64,000 bases of DNA from Jidongwangia harbinensis (GCF_020216025.1 NZ_JAIWNC010000052.1:1-64000); one strand, 5' to 3'; shown: positions 1 to 8,080, counted from the first letter of the stretch. Program-made: numbers and translations. The notes: a model not told the origin generated them from the sequence alone.

Positions 1-1187
1 GCGGCTTGGGGGGTCCAGTTGCCGCCGAGGCTGGTGGCGGTGAAGGAGCGGAAGTAGCGGCCGTTGGCGCCGATGGCTTCGACGATCATGAGGTATTGGT
101 TCTGGCCTTGGATTTTGTAGATCTGGGGTGCTTCGAAGAGGTTGTTGGTGGTGTCGCTCATGATGGTGGTGTAGCTGGTGCCGAAGTTGCCGGGGAAGTT
201 GCCGATGGGCATGGAGGCTCGGTAGATCTTGCCGTTGTCGCCGGCGAAGAAGAGGTACATGTTCTGGCTGTCGCCGATGAGGGCCTGGTCGATGGGTCCG
301 GTGTTGGAGCCGGTGATGGAGCCGGTGAACAGGTTTTGTGGTGCGGACCAGCCGTTGGGGTTGGTGGGGTCGGTGGAGGTGCGGTAGGAGAAGGCGGGTC
401 CGCCCCATTGGTAGGCGAGAACCCAGATGTTCTTGGGGGCGAAGTAGAACAGTGAGGGTGCGACGGTGGCGGAGGACATCGCGTTCTGGCTGGCGGTGGC
501 GAGTTCGGTGAAGTTGTTGATCAGGCTGAAGTTCATCGAGCCCCAGGTGGTGCCGGTGTCGTGGGTGGTGGCGTAGACGAGGTGCCGGCCGTTGTAGGGG
601 GCGGTGGTGAAGTCCTTGAGCGAGACCCAGCCGGAGCGGGGGTTGGCGAGTACGCCGGTGGAGTTCCACCGGTAACTCGACGGCAGACTGCACGAGGCGG
701 GTGGCGGCGTCGTCGGTCCGGACGGCGGGGGCGTCGTCGGTCCGGACGGCGGGGGAGTCGACGGCCCCACACTCCCGGTGCACGCCACGCCGTTCAGCGC
801 GAAGCTCGTCGGCGCCGGGTTGCTGCCCGTGGACGAGCCGTTGAAGCCGAACGAGGCCGTGCCGTTGGTCGCGATCGACCCGTTGTAGCTGACGTTTCTC
901 GCGGTCACCGCCGCGCCGCTCTGCGTCAGTGTGGTGTTCCACGCCTGCGTCACGGTCTGCCCGGCGCCGAACGACCAGGTCAGCGTCCAGCTGGTCAGCG
1001 GATCACCCAGATTGGTGATCGTCACGTTGGCGCCGAACCCGTCCTGCCACTGGGACGACACGGCGTAGGCCACCGAACAGCCCGCGGCCGCGGCGCCGGC
1101 CGGCAGCGCCACGGCGACCGCGGTGGACACGAGCAGTGCGGCACCGGCCGACGCGAGGCCGGCTCTGGTCGCTCGGGACCTGTTCAT
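1..1187 (-). CDS. CBM2-GH62 alpha-L-arabinofuranosidase (3' end outside window)
   Basis: Secreted enzyme expected to remove arabinose side chains from arabinoxylan. The start at 1187 has an AGGAGG site 7 bases upstream. Residues 1-35 form a signal peptide with an arginine-containing n-region and an Ala-rich cleavage site. Residues 36-136 are a CBM2 domain with the usual Cys near each end (GCSVAY and GVACTG). A PPPSGPTT linker follows, then from about residue 162 a GH62 catalytic domain recognisable from RWNSTG, GWVSLKDFTTAPYNG, ATTHDTGTTWGSMNFS, WVLAYQWGGPAFSYR, FFAGDNGKIYRASMPIGNFP and NLFEAPQIYK. The last stretch visible, near VEAIGANGRYFRSFTATSLG, is close to the usual end of GH62, so only a short C-terminal part should be missing. 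It is divergent from nothing on its right: the 395-bp region upstream carries several operator-like palindromes shared with the GH43 gene at 4517. Confidence 0.93.
   Translation of the reverse strand, partial: MNRSRATRAGLASAGAALLVSTAVAVALPAGAAAAGCSVAYAVSSQWQDGFGANVTITNLGDPLTSWTLTWSFGAGQTVTQAWNTTLTQSGAAVTARNVSYNGSIATNGTASFGFNGSSTGSNPAPTSFALNGVACTGSVGPSTPPPSGPTTPPPSGPTTPPPASCSLPSSYRWNSTGVLANPRSGWVSLKDFTTAPYNGRHLVYATTHDTGTTWGSMNFSLINNFTELATASQNAMSSATVAPSLFYFAPKNIWVLAYQWGGPAFSYRTSTDPTNPNGWSAPQNLFTGSITGSNTGPIDQALIGDSQNMYLFFAGDNGKIYRASMPIGNFPGNFGTSYTTIMSDTTNNLFEAPQIYKIQGQNQYLMIVEAIGANGRYFRSFTATSLGGNWTPQA
706..753. repeat. 24-bp tandem repeat encoding the CBM2-GH62 linker
   Basis: Two adjacent copies of a 24-bp unit encode the Pro/Thr/Ser linker (PPPSGPTT twice) between the CBM2 and GH62 domains. 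Such linkers commonly vary in copy number. Confidence 0.8.
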
Positions 1188-1242
1188 GACGCATCCTCCT
1201 ACCGGACATGGCGGCCGACGTATGCGTGGGGATTGATGTTTC

Positions 1243-1256
1243 TGTTAACGTTAACA
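1243..1256. promoter_or_regulatory. Perfect 14-bp palindrome TGTTAACGTTAACA, LacI-type operator candidate
   Basis: Seen directly: a perfect 14-bp inverted repeat 56 bases upstream of the GH62 start. The CG-centred form is typical of LacI/GalR-family operators. A version with one changed base lies upstream of the GH43 gene at 4467-4480, so one regulator probably controls both arabinose-releasing enzymes. No LacI-family gene lies in the window. Confidence 0.7.
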
Positions 1257-1275
1257 AGCCGCGTCAGGCATGCTA

Positions 1276-1289
1276 CGGGAGCGCTCCCA
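1276..1289. promoter_or_regulatory. CebR/CelR-like box upstream of GH62
   Basis: CGGGAGCGCTCCCA matches the cellobiose-repressor operator TGGGAGCGCTCCCA, known for Streptomyces CebR and Thermobifida CelR, at 13 of 14 positions. It lies 89 bases upstream of the GH62 start. Boxes with the same score occur at 4412-4425 and 41060-41073, each before a polysaccharide-degrading gene. Confidence 0.75.
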
Positions 1290-1383
1290 TGGGCTCAATA
1301 AAAGCTCATTCAAAATTCTTGAACGTCAATCCGTGGGTACGACCTGCGCGGCGAAAGGCCAGCTCACCACGGTGGTACACGGG

Positions 1384-1395
1384 ACGTAACACTTT
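1384..1395 (-). promoter_or_regulatory. 12-bp element AAAGTGTTACGT upstream of GH62
   Basis: On the minus strand AAAGTGTTACGT ends 197 bases before the GH62 start. The identical 12-mer, in the same orientation relative to its gene, lies 192 bases before the GH43 start (4314-4325). Its function is unknown to me. It could be an activator site or a distal promoter element. Confidence 0.45.
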
Positions 1396-1453
1396 TTGGG
1401 CAACTTCTTCTTGCTGATCGTGAAAACGGATGCAACATGGCCCGGTGCCATTC

Positions 1454-1467
1454 GGCAAACGTTTGCC
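1454..1467. promoter_or_regulatory. Perfect palindrome GGCAAACGTTTGCC
   Basis: A second perfect 14-bp CG-centred palindrome, about 267 bases upstream of the GH62 start and 115 bases beyond the esterase stop. Its symmetry resembles LacI-family operators, but its sequence differs from the two other palindromes here. No T-run follows it, so a terminator is less likely. Confidence 0.4.
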
Positions 1468-1582
1468 TAGTCGAAAGGGTGTGCCGTCGGCGTGGCATTG
1501 GGCGGCGGGTATTGCGGGCGCCGGGGCCCGCACGAGCGGCCGCGCCGCGTGGCGCCCGTGCGGTATCCGGTCACCGGTGCGT

Positions 1583-2929
1583 CTAGGCGACGGTGCAGGC
1601 GGCGCCGTTGAGCGTGAACGCACTCGGCGCGGCCGTGTTGCCGCTGTGCGTGGCCTGGAAGCCGACGGTCACCGAGCCGTTGGCCGCGATGGCGCCGTTG
1701 TGGCCGACGTTGCGCGCGGTCACCTGCCCGGAGGACGGCGAGTAGGTGGCGTTCCATCCGGACGTGATGGTCTGGCCGCTCGGCAGCGTGAAGACCAGGG
1801 ACCAGCCGTTGATGCCGGCGGAACCGGTGTTGGTGATGGTGAGGTTGGAGGTCAGGCCGTTGTTCCAGGCGGTGATCGTGTCGGTGACCCGGCAGGCCCC
1901 GGACGCCGGCGGGTTGGACGGCGGGTTCGAGGGCGGGTTCGACGGCGGGTTGGACGGCGGATTCGAGGGCGGGTTCGAGGGCGGGGACGGCGGCACCGCG
2001 TTGGAGATTCCGAAGAACGAGATCGCCGCGGCGGCCATTCCGCTGCTGGGCAGGCTGTGCCCGGCACCCTGGACGCTGTACGCCTCGACCTGGACGACGC
2101 TGCCCGCGTCCATGAAGCGGCGGCGGTTCCAGTTGGCCTGCGGCGTGTCGGTGGACGTGGGTGTCTGGCTCAGCCCGAACACGTTGGTCCACTGCTCGAC
2201 CGACTCCTGCAGCAGCGAGTAGGGCACGAGCGTGTCGTTGGTGCCGTGCCAGAGCTGCACCCGGGGACGCGGCCCGGTGTAGCCGGGATACGCCTGGCGG
2301 ACCGCGTCGCCCCACTGCTGGGGCGTGCGGTTCATGTTGCCTCCGGTGCACTGGCCGCCGGGCGGGTAGTCGGCCGCGTTGGCGAAGCAGTTGAAGGGCA
2401 CGCCCATGAAGGCGGCGCCGGCCTTGAACAGGTCGGGGTAGACCGCCATCATGTGCTGGGTCATCATGCCGCCGGACGAGCTGCCGGTGGCGTAGACGCG
2501 GTTCAGGTCACCGGCGTGCTGCCGGTTGGCGTACGCCACCATGGACGCGATGGAGACCGGGTCGCTGCCGCCGTCGCGCCGCTTGGACGCCGCGGACCAG
2601 GTGTCGAAGCACTTGCCGAAGCCGGCCTCCTGCATGGCGGACGGGTAGATCACGATGTACCCGTACTGGTCGGCGAGCCGGGCGAACTCGCTGCCCGAGT
2701 AGAAGCCGGGGCCGGAGCCGCCGCACCCGTGCATGGCCACCACGATCGGCGGGTTGGCCGGGCGGCGGTCCGGGACGTAGATGTGCATGCGCATCCCGCC
2801 GGGGTTGGCGCCGAAGTTGGTGACCTCGGTCAGCGACGCCGCGTACGCGGGCCGAGTCGCCGGTACGGCCACCCCGGCCACGGCCAGTGCGACAGCCGCG
2901 GCCAGGAGCAGCTTCCGTCTGATCTTCAT
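1583..2929 (-). CDS. Secreted CE1 / PHB-depolymerase-type esterase with C-terminal CBM2
   Basis: A 448-residue secreted alpha/beta-hydrolase, probably an acetylxylan or feruloyl esterase given its neighbours. The family is often auto-named poly(3-hydroxybutyrate) depolymerase. Signal peptide 1-30 ends at PAYA. The nucleophile is Ser151 in GSSSG (149-153), the acid Asp232 (HGTND) and the base His291 (GAGHS). An oxyanion-type MHGCGGSG motif lies near residue 67. A linker of six NPPS units (about 318-342) leads to a CBM2 domain running to the C-terminus, with Cys near both ends. GGAG lies 8 bases upstream of the chosen ATG. Removing acyl groups from xylan would work together with the GH62 and GH43 enzymes. 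Confidence 0.88.
   Translation of the reverse strand: MKIRRKLLLAAAVALAVAGVAVPATRPAYAASLTEVTNFGANPGGMRMHIYVPDRRPANPPIVVAMHGCGGSGPGFYSGSEFARLADQYGYIVIYPSAMQEAGFGKCFDTWSAASKRRDGGSDPVSIASMVAYANRQHAGDLNRVYATGSSSGGMMTQHMMAVYPDLFKAGAAFMGVPFNCFANAADYPPGGQCTGGNMNRTPQQWGDAVRQAYPGYTGPRPRVQLWHGTNDTLVPYSLLQESVEQWTNVFGLSQTPTSTDTPQANWNRRRFMDAGSVVQVEAYSVQGAGHSLPSSGMAAAAISFFGISNAVPPSPPSNPPSNPPSNPPSNPPSNPPSNPPASGACRVTDTITAWNNGLTSNLTITNTGSAGINGWSLVFTLPSGQTITSGWNATYSPSSGQVTARNVGHNGAIAANGSVTVGFQATHSGNTAAPSAFTLNGAACTVA
1908..1979. repeat. Six 12-bp tandem repeats encoding the NPPS linker
   Basis: Six head-to-tail copies of a 12-bp unit (GGCGGGTTSGAS type on the plus strand) encode the Asn-Pro-Pro-Ser linker of the CBM2-bearing esterase. 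Confidence 0.85.
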
Positions 2930-3317
2930 GCTGATGACTCCTCGAGGGAAGGCGGGGACCGTCGCACGCTGCGGGCCGCACCGCGGTGCGGCCGCATGGC
3001 GGCGGATGAGGATGGTGGTGGCGGTACTCGGTAGCCGGAGCGCCCGCCGGTCCACCGGCGCCCAAGGTCGCCGGAGCGATGCGCGCCACGCCCTCCTGTC
3101 GCGCATCGGGGCCGGCCTGCGCCGGTACCCACCGCCGTGCCCCGGCCGTTTCGCACGGCCCGGCGCCACAAGCGTTGTATGGCACTTAGCTTGCTCCACG
3201 GCCGCAAAACTGTCAATCGACAAGTTTCGATCCACTGGCCGTGTCACCGGCGGCCCGCGCCGGGCGCCCGATTACAGTCGGGGTCACCCGTCACCAAGAT
3301 CCCGCCGGAGCGTCACC
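2930..3317. other. 388-bp divergent promoter region between CE1 esterase and PaaX-like gene
   Basis: No coding sequence is supported. On the minus strand a TTGACA at about 3216-3211 could serve as -35 for the esterase, giving a leader of over 200 bases. The same spot (about 3207-3227) is a loose inverted repeat, AAACT/AGTTT with inner GTC/GAC arms. An ACAA/TTGT inverted repeat lies at about 3169-3179. Either could be an operator; neither matches a CebR-like box. Confidence 0.35.
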
Positions 3318-4280
3318 GTGACCAGCCCGTACGACATCGAGGAGATCTTTCCGGGCGACGCCGCGGGGGCGGTGCGGCTGCCCCGGCGGCAGGCCGGGAA
3401 CTCACCGCAGGACCTCACCGTGACCCTGCTGGCCGACTACACCCTGCGTACCCGGGCCTGGTTGCCGTCGGCGGCCCTGGTCGCCCTGCTCGCCGAGGCC
3501 GGGGTGAACCAGGCCGGGGCGCGGACTGCGATCAGCCGGCTCGCCCGCCGGGGCGTGCTGGAGGGGCGCCGGCGGGGGCGGCAGACCGCGTACCGGCTCA
3601 CCCCGGCCGCGGCCACGTTCCTGGCCGTCGGCGGCAGCGCGATCGTCTCGCCCGCCGACGGCATCGAGCCGTGGGACGAACACTGGACCCTGATCGCCTT
3701 CTCGCTACCGCAGGAGGTGAGCAACCAGCGGCGCGGGCTGCGCGCGCAGCTGCGGTGGATGGGCTTCGCGCCGCTGTACGACGGGCTCTGGGTCTCGCCC
3801 CGGGACCTCACCGGGAAGGCCCAGGCCCAGCTGACGCACCTCACGCTCGGCGCCATCACGGTGTTCCGCGCCCGGCACGTCGACTTCGACACCGCGGTCC
3901 GGCGCGGCCCCCTCGACGCCTGGGACACCGCGGCGATCGCCGAACAGTACGAGTCCTTCATCCGCCGGTGGAGCCCGACGCCGCCCCGGATGGCCGCCGG
4001 GGAGATCGCGGGCGCCGAGGCGGTCCGGGTCCGTACCGAGGTGATGGACACCTACCGGCGGCTGCCCATCCTGGACCCGCAGCTGCCCAGCCGGCTGCTT
4101 CCGCCGGGCTGGCTGCGCGAGCCCGCGCGCGACCTGTTCGCCGCCATCTACGACGGACTCGCCGAGACCGCGCAGAACCACGTCCGCGCGGTCGCGGCCC
4201 GCTCCGGCGACGAACCGCTGTCCGGCGTACGGGCGCACACCGTGGCCGAACTCGCGGCCGGTCTGCCGAAGGACGACTAG
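3318..4280 (+). CDS. PaaX-family transcriptional regulator
   Basis: A 320-residue cytoplasmic DNA-binding protein. The N-terminal winged-helix part (roughly 25-100: LTVTLLADYTLRTRAWLPS through GARTAISRLARRGVLEG and TAYRLT) and the central and C-terminal PaaX-type domains (HWTLIAFSLPQE, WMGFAPLYDGLWVSP, then RRLPILDPQLPSRLLPPGW) fit the PaaX family, whose best-known member represses phenylacetate catabolism through an acyl-CoA effector. The GTG start has GGAG 8 bases upstream; the reading frame is open further upstream but without a good site. It stands alone between the esterase and GH43 genes and its targets are unknown. An aromatic-acid effector such as ferulate released by the esterase is a guess. 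Confidence 0.85.
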   Translation: MTSPYDIEEIFPGDAAGAVRLPRRQAGNSPQDLTVTLLADYTLRTRAWLPSAALVALLAEAGVNQAGARTAISRLARRGVLEGRRRGRQTAYRLTPAAATFLAVGGSAIVSPADGIEPWDEHWTLIAFSLPQEVSNQRRGLRAQLRWMGFAPLYDGLWVSPRDLTGKAQAQLTHLTLGAITVFRARHVDFDTAVRRGPLDAWDTAAIAEQYESFIRRWSPTPPRMAAGEIAGAEAVRVRTEVMDTYRRLPILDPQLPSRLLPPGWLREPARDLFAAIYDGLAETAQNHVRAVAARSGDEPLSGVRAHTVAELAAGLPKDD

Positions 4281-4313
4281 CCGGCCGGGGTCGCGATCCG
4301 CGAACGCCGCCGG

Positions 4314-4325
4314 AAAGTGTTACGT
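4314..4325 (+). promoter_or_regulatory. 12-bp element AAAGTGTTACGT upstream of GH43
   Basis: Identical to the element upstream of GH62 (1384-1395), in the same orientation and at nearly the same distance from the start codon (192 against 197 bases). Role unknown. Confidence 0.45.
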
Positions 4326-4411
4326 GCGGCCCACCAAAGACGCCGCGCAAGTCGCCTGCGGCCCGCGTCTTGAGCGCGTGGAAACACTCTGGCAACATTG
4401 CTGCGTATCGA

Positions 4412-4425
4412 TGGGAGCGCTACCA
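4412..4425. promoter_or_regulatory. CebR/CelR-like box upstream of GH43
   Basis: TGGGAGCGCTACCA matches the TGGGAGCGCTCCCA operator at 13 of 14 positions. It lies just upstream of a possible promoter (-35 TTCAGA at 4435-4440, -10 ATATAC or TATACC at about 4458-4464). Confidence 0.7.
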
Positions 4426-4466
4426 ACCAGCGCGTTCAGATCCGCTGTGTCCTGGCGATATACCGC

Positions 4467-4480
4467 TGTTAACGATAACA
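4467..4480. promoter_or_regulatory. LacI-type operator candidate TGTTAACGATAACA
   Basis: This differs by one base from the perfect palindrome before GH62 (1243-1256). With flanking C and G it forms a 16-bp near-palindrome. It covers the expected transcription start of the promoter proposed at 4435-4464, 37 bases upstream of the GH43 ATG, which suits a repressor. Confidence 0.65.
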
Positions 4481-4516
4481 GAATTCGTGATCTTGAAGGG
4501 GCGGGACGAGGCACCG

Positions 4517-5881
4517 ATGACATCGCTCAAGCGTGCGACCGCGGGGCTGCTGAGCCTGCTCTGCGCCGCCGTCCTGCTGCCCGGCGCGGACGCCCGCGCG
4601 GACAACCCGATCGTGCAGACCATCTACACGGCGGACCCGGCGCCGCTGGTGCACAACGGACGGGTCTACCTGTACACCGGCCACGACGAGGACGGCTCGA
4701 CCTACTTCACCATGCGGGAGTGGCGGGTCTACTCCTCGGCGGACATGGCGAACTGGACCGACCACGGCTCACCGATGAGCCTCGCCACGTTCAGCTGGGC
4801 GAGCGCGGACGCCTGGGCCGGTCACGTCATCGCCCGCAACGGCAGGTTCTACTGGTACGTGCCGGTGAAGAACCGGGCCACCGGCCGGATGGCCATCGGC
4901 GTCGGTGTCGCCGACAGCCCCACCGGGCCGTTCCGCGACGCCCTCGGCCGGCCGCTGGTGGAGAACGGTGAGATCGACCCCGCGGCCTTCCTCGACGACG
5001 ACGGCCAGGCCTACCTCTACTGGGGCAACCCCAACCTGTGGTACGTCCGGCTCAACCCGGACATGATCTCCTTCTCCGGCGGCCCCACCCAGATCCCGCT
5101 CACCGCCGCCGGGTTCGGCGCCCGCAGCGGCAACCCGAGCCGGCCCACGCTGTACGAAGAGGCGCCCTGGGTCTTCAAGCGCAACGGCATGTACTACAAC
5201 GTGTTCGCGGCGGAGTGCTGCTCGGAGTTCATCGCCTACTCGACCGCCCCGGGCCCGACCGGGCCGTGGACCTACCGCGGCACCGTCATGCCGCGTCAGG
5301 GCGCGAGCTTCACCAACCACGCCGGCGTCATCGACTTCAACGGCGGCTCGTACTTCTTCTACCACAACGGCGCGCTTCCCGGCGGGAGCGGCTACACCCG
5401 GTCGGTGGCCGTGGAGAAGTTCAGCTACCGGGCCGACGGCACCATCCCGACGATGTCCATGACCACGGCCGGCCCGCCGCAGATCGCCCCGCTCGATCCG
5501 TACGTGCGCCAGGAGGCCGAGACCATCGCCTGGTCGTCCGGGGTGGAGACGGAGGTGTCCGCCGAGGGCGGGATGAACGTCGGCTTCATCGAGAACGGCG
5601 ACCACATCAAGGTCAAGGGCGTCGCGTTCGGCGGCGGTGCGACGTCGTTCAGCGCCCGGGTGGCGTCGGGGACCAGCGGCGGGCGGATCGAGCTGCGGCT
5701 CGGCGGCCCAAGCGGCACCACGGTGGGCACCTGCACCGTGCCGGCCACCGGCGGATGGCAGACCTGGACCACGGTCACCTGCCCGGTCAGCGGCGCGACC
5801 GGCACCCAGGACCTGTACCTGCGGTTCGCCGGCGGCAGCGGCTACCTGCTCAACCTGAACTGGTGGCAGTTCCACAGCTGA
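4517..5881 (+). CDS. GH43 arabinoxylan arabinofuranohydrolase-type enzyme with CBM6
   Basis: A 454-residue secreted protein. Signal peptide 1-27 ends at ARA. The GH43 five-bladed propeller begins at NPIVQTIYTADPAPLVHNGRVYLYTGHDEDG and includes WASADAWAGHVI, GEIDPAAFLDDDGQAYLYWG and YEEAPWVFKRNGMYYN, which hold the expected catalytic Asp/Asp/Glu. The sequence is closest in style to XynD/AXH-type arabinoxylan arabinofuranohydrolases. A CBM6-like domain follows from about residue 328 (VRQEAETIAWSSGVE, GMNVGFIENGDHIKVK) to the C-terminal NLNWWQF. First gene of a two-gene operon with the next GH43 gene, 28 bases downstream. The upstream region shares three elements with the GH62 promoter. Confidence 0.92.
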   Translation: MTSLKRATAGLLSLLCAAVLLPGADARADNPIVQTIYTADPAPLVHNGRVYLYTGHDEDGSTYFTMREWRVYSSADMANWTDHGSPMSLATFSWASADAWAGHVIARNGRFYWYVPVKNRATGRMAIGVGVADSPTGPFRDALGRPLVENGEIDPAAFLDDDGQAYLYWGNPNLWYVRLNPDMISFSGGPTQIPLTAAGFGARSGNPSRPTLYEEAPWVFKRNGMYYNVFAAECCSEFIAYSTAPGPTGPWTYRGTVMPRQGASFTNHAGVIDFNGGSYFFYHNGALPGGSGYTRSVAVEKFSYRADGTIPTMSMTTAGPPQIAPLDPYVRQEAETIAWSSGVETEVSAEGGMNVGFIENGDHIKVKGVAFGGGATSFSARVASGTSGGRIELRLGGPSGTTVGTCTVPATGGWQTWTTVTCPVSGATGTQDLYLRFAGGSGYLLNLNWWQFHS

Positions 5882-5909
5882 CCCGAGCGCATCGAGCGAG
5901 GAGACGACG

Positions 5910-8003
5910 ATGAACCACGACGGTACGACCGCAGTGTCCCGGCCCGGGAGACGCCGCCTGCTGGCCGTGCTGGCCGCGGTGCTGACCATGCTCGCCGGTG
6001 GGGTGGCCGCGGTCGTCTCCGCGCCGGCCGCGTCCGCGGCGACGGTCGACCCGAGCGCCTGGTACGTGCTGGTGAACCGCAACAGCGGCAAGGCCCTGGA
6101 CGTCTACAACCTGGCCACCAACGACGGTGCCCGGATCACCCAGTGGTCCCGCAACGACGGCGCCCAGCAGCAGTGGCAGTTCGTCGACTCCGGCGGCGGC
6201 TACTACCGCCTGCGCTCCCGGCACTCCGGCAAGGTCCTCGACGTCTACAACCTCTCCACCGCGGACGGGGCGAGCATCGTCCAGTGGACCGACGGCAACG
6301 GCACCAACCAGCAGTTCCGGCTGGCGGACTCCGACGGCGGGTTCGTCCGCCTGCTCAACCGCAACAGCGGCAAGGCCGTCGAGGTGCAGAACGCGTCGAC
6401 GGCCGACGGGGGAAACATCGTGCAGTACGCCGACCACAACGGCGCCGGGCAGCAGTGGCAGCTGGTCCCGGTGGGCACCGGCGGCACACCGACCACGCCG
6501 CCGCCGGCGAACGGCACCTTCAACAACCCGGTGATCTGGCAGGACTTCGCGGACGGCGACATCATCCGGGTCGGCGACGCCTACTACTACTCCGCCTCGA
6601 CCATGCACTACTCGCCGGGCGCGCCGGTCCTGCGGTCCTACGACCTGGTCAACTGGGAGTACGCCGGACACTCCGTGCCCCGGCTGGACTTCGGAAGTGA
6701 GGCGTACAACCTCAACGGCGGCCGGGCGTACGTCAAGGGCATCTGGGCGTCGACGCTGAACTACCGGCCCAGCAACAGCACGTACTACTGGCTGGGCTGC
6801 ATCGAGTTCAACCGGTCCTACGTCTACACCGCGGCGGCGGTGGACGGCACCTGGACGAAACGCGCCCAGCTGCCGTGCTACTACGACGCCGGGCTGCTGT
6901 TCGACAACGACACGCCGTACGTCGCGTACGGCAACGGCACCATCAGCGTCGCCCAGCTCAACGCGGACCTCACCGCACAGGTCCGGGCCCAGACCGTCTA
7001 CCAGACCCCGTCGAACATCGGCACGCTCGAGGGCGCCCGGATGTACAAGCGCGGCAACTACTACTACATCTGGCTGACCCGCCCGGCCAACGGCCAGTAC
7101 GTGCTGCGCTCGACCAGCCCGTGGGGTCCGTACGAACAGCGCCAGGTCCTGCTCGACCTGCCCGGCCCGATCTCCGGCGGCGGCGTCCCGCACCAGGGCG
7201 GCATCGTGCAGACCCAGAACGGCGACTGGTGGTACATGGCGTTCACCGACGCCTACCCCGGCGGGCGGATGCCCACCCTGGCGCCGATCACCTGGTCCGG
7301 CGACGGCTGGCCGGTCCTGCAGACGGTCAACGGCCGCTGGGGCGCCACGTACCCGAAGCCGGCGATCAGCACGACCCGGACGGTGCGGCCGATGACCGGC
7401 GCGGACACCTTCACCGGTACCACGCTGGGGCCGCAGTGGGAGTGGAACCACAACCCGGACACCAGCCGGTACAGCGTCGGCGACGGGCTGCGCCTGCAGA
7501 CCGCCACCGTGACCGGGGACCTGTACAACGCCCGCAACACGCTGACCCACCGCATCCAGGGCCCGACCTCGACCGCGACGATCGAGCTGGACCACGCGGG
7601 CATGGCCAACGGGGACCGGGCCGGGCTGGCCATGCTGCGGGACCAGTCGGCGTACATCGGACTCAAACGGGACAACGGCACCACCCGGGTGGTGATGGTG
7701 AACGGGCTGACCATGAACAGCAGCTGGGCCACCACCGGCACGGGCTCGGAGGCGGCCGCCGCGGCGGTCTCCGGCACCCGGATCTGGTTGCGGATCAACG
7801 CCGACATCCGGCCCGGCTCCGGCCGGCAGGCCCGGTTCTCGTACAGTACCGACGGCGTGACGTTCACCCCGCTCGGGCCGGCGTTCACCCTGAACAACGC
7901 GTGGCAGTTCTTCATGGGCTACCGCTACGGGATCTTCAACCACGCCACCCAGGCACTCGGCGGCTCCGTCACGGTGCGGCGCTTCGAGATGACCACCCCC
8001 TGA
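5910..8003 (+). CDS. Ricin-type CBM13-GH43 glycosidase
   Basis: A 697-residue secreted enzyme. A long signal peptide (1-44, RRR then a hydrophobic core ending ASAA) is followed by a beta-trefoil CBM13 (45-188) with three clear repeats (NRNSGKALDVYN, RHSGKVLDVYN, NRNSGKAVEVQN), each ending in a Q-x-W or Q-x-F type motif. After a TPTTPPP linker comes a GH43 domain of beta-xylosidase style (NNPVIWQDFADGDIIRVGDAYYYSAS, NGGRAYVKGIWASTLNY, YYDAGLLFDNDTPYVAYGNG, EGARMYKRGNYYYIWLT). A concanavalin-A-like C-terminal domain follows (about 490-697, ADTFTGTTLGPQWEWNHNPD onward). GGAG lies 7 bases before the ATG. It probably acts on xylo- or arabino-oligosaccharides left by the first GH43 enzyme. Confidence 0.9.
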   Translation: MNHDGTTAVSRPGRRRLLAVLAAVLTMLAGGVAAVVSAPAASAATVDPSAWYVLVNRNSGKALDVYNLATNDGARITQWSRNDGAQQQWQFVDSGGGYYRLRSRHSGKVLDVYNLSTADGASIVQWTDGNGTNQQFRLADSDGGFVRLLNRNSGKAVEVQNASTADGGNIVQYADHNGAGQQWQLVPVGTGGTPTTPPPANGTFNNPVIWQDFADGDIIRVGDAYYYSASTMHYSPGAPVLRSYDLVNWEYAGHSVPRLDFGSEAYNLNGGRAYVKGIWASTLNYRPSNSTYYWLGCIEFNRSYVYTAAAVDGTWTKRAQLPCYYDAGLLFDNDTPYVAYGNGTISVAQLNADLTAQVRAQTVYQTPSNIGTLEGARMYKRGNYYYIWLTRPANGQYVLRSTSPWGPYEQRQVLLDLPGPISGGGVPHQGGIVQTQNGDWWYMAFTDAYPGGRMPTLAPITWSGDGWPVLQTVNGRWGATYPKPAISTTRTVRPMTGADTFTGTTLGPQWEWNHNPDTSRYSVGDGLRLQTATVTGDLYNARNTLTHRIQGPTSTATIELDHAGMANGDRAGLAMLRDQSAYIGLKRDNGTTRVVMVNGLTMNSSWATTGTGSEAAAAAVSGTRIWLRINADIRPGSGRQARFSYSTDGVTFTPLGPAFTLNNAWQFFMGYRYGIFNHATQALGGSVTVRRFEMTTP

Positions 8004-8013
8004 AAAACCCCGC

Positions 8014-8060
8014 CCGCGCATCGCCGTCGAACCATGGGGTGGGGCGACGGCGATGCGCGG
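8014..8060. terminator. 16-bp perfect hairpin between the GH43 operon and the ECF sigma gene
   Basis: Arms 8014-8029 and 8045-8060 pair perfectly over 16 bases around a 15-base loop. There is no T-run. It begins 11 bases after the GH43 stop and ends 20 bases before the sigma GTG. It may be the operon terminator or an attenuator controlling read-through into the sigma gene. Confidence 0.75.
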
Positions 8061-8080
8061 CCGGTGCGGAAAGGCGAACC

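Larger units (their letters stand above)
1188..1582. other. 395-bp regulatory intergenic region between GH62 and the CE1 esterase
   Basis: I see no gene here. The stretch is more AT-rich than its surroundings and holds the elements listed separately, a short inverted repeat at 1309-1323 (arms TTCAA/TTGAA) and a perfect palindrome at 1454-1467. Both flanking genes read leftward, so the region is the promoter of the GH62 gene and the 3' flank of the esterase gene. Confidence 0.7.
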
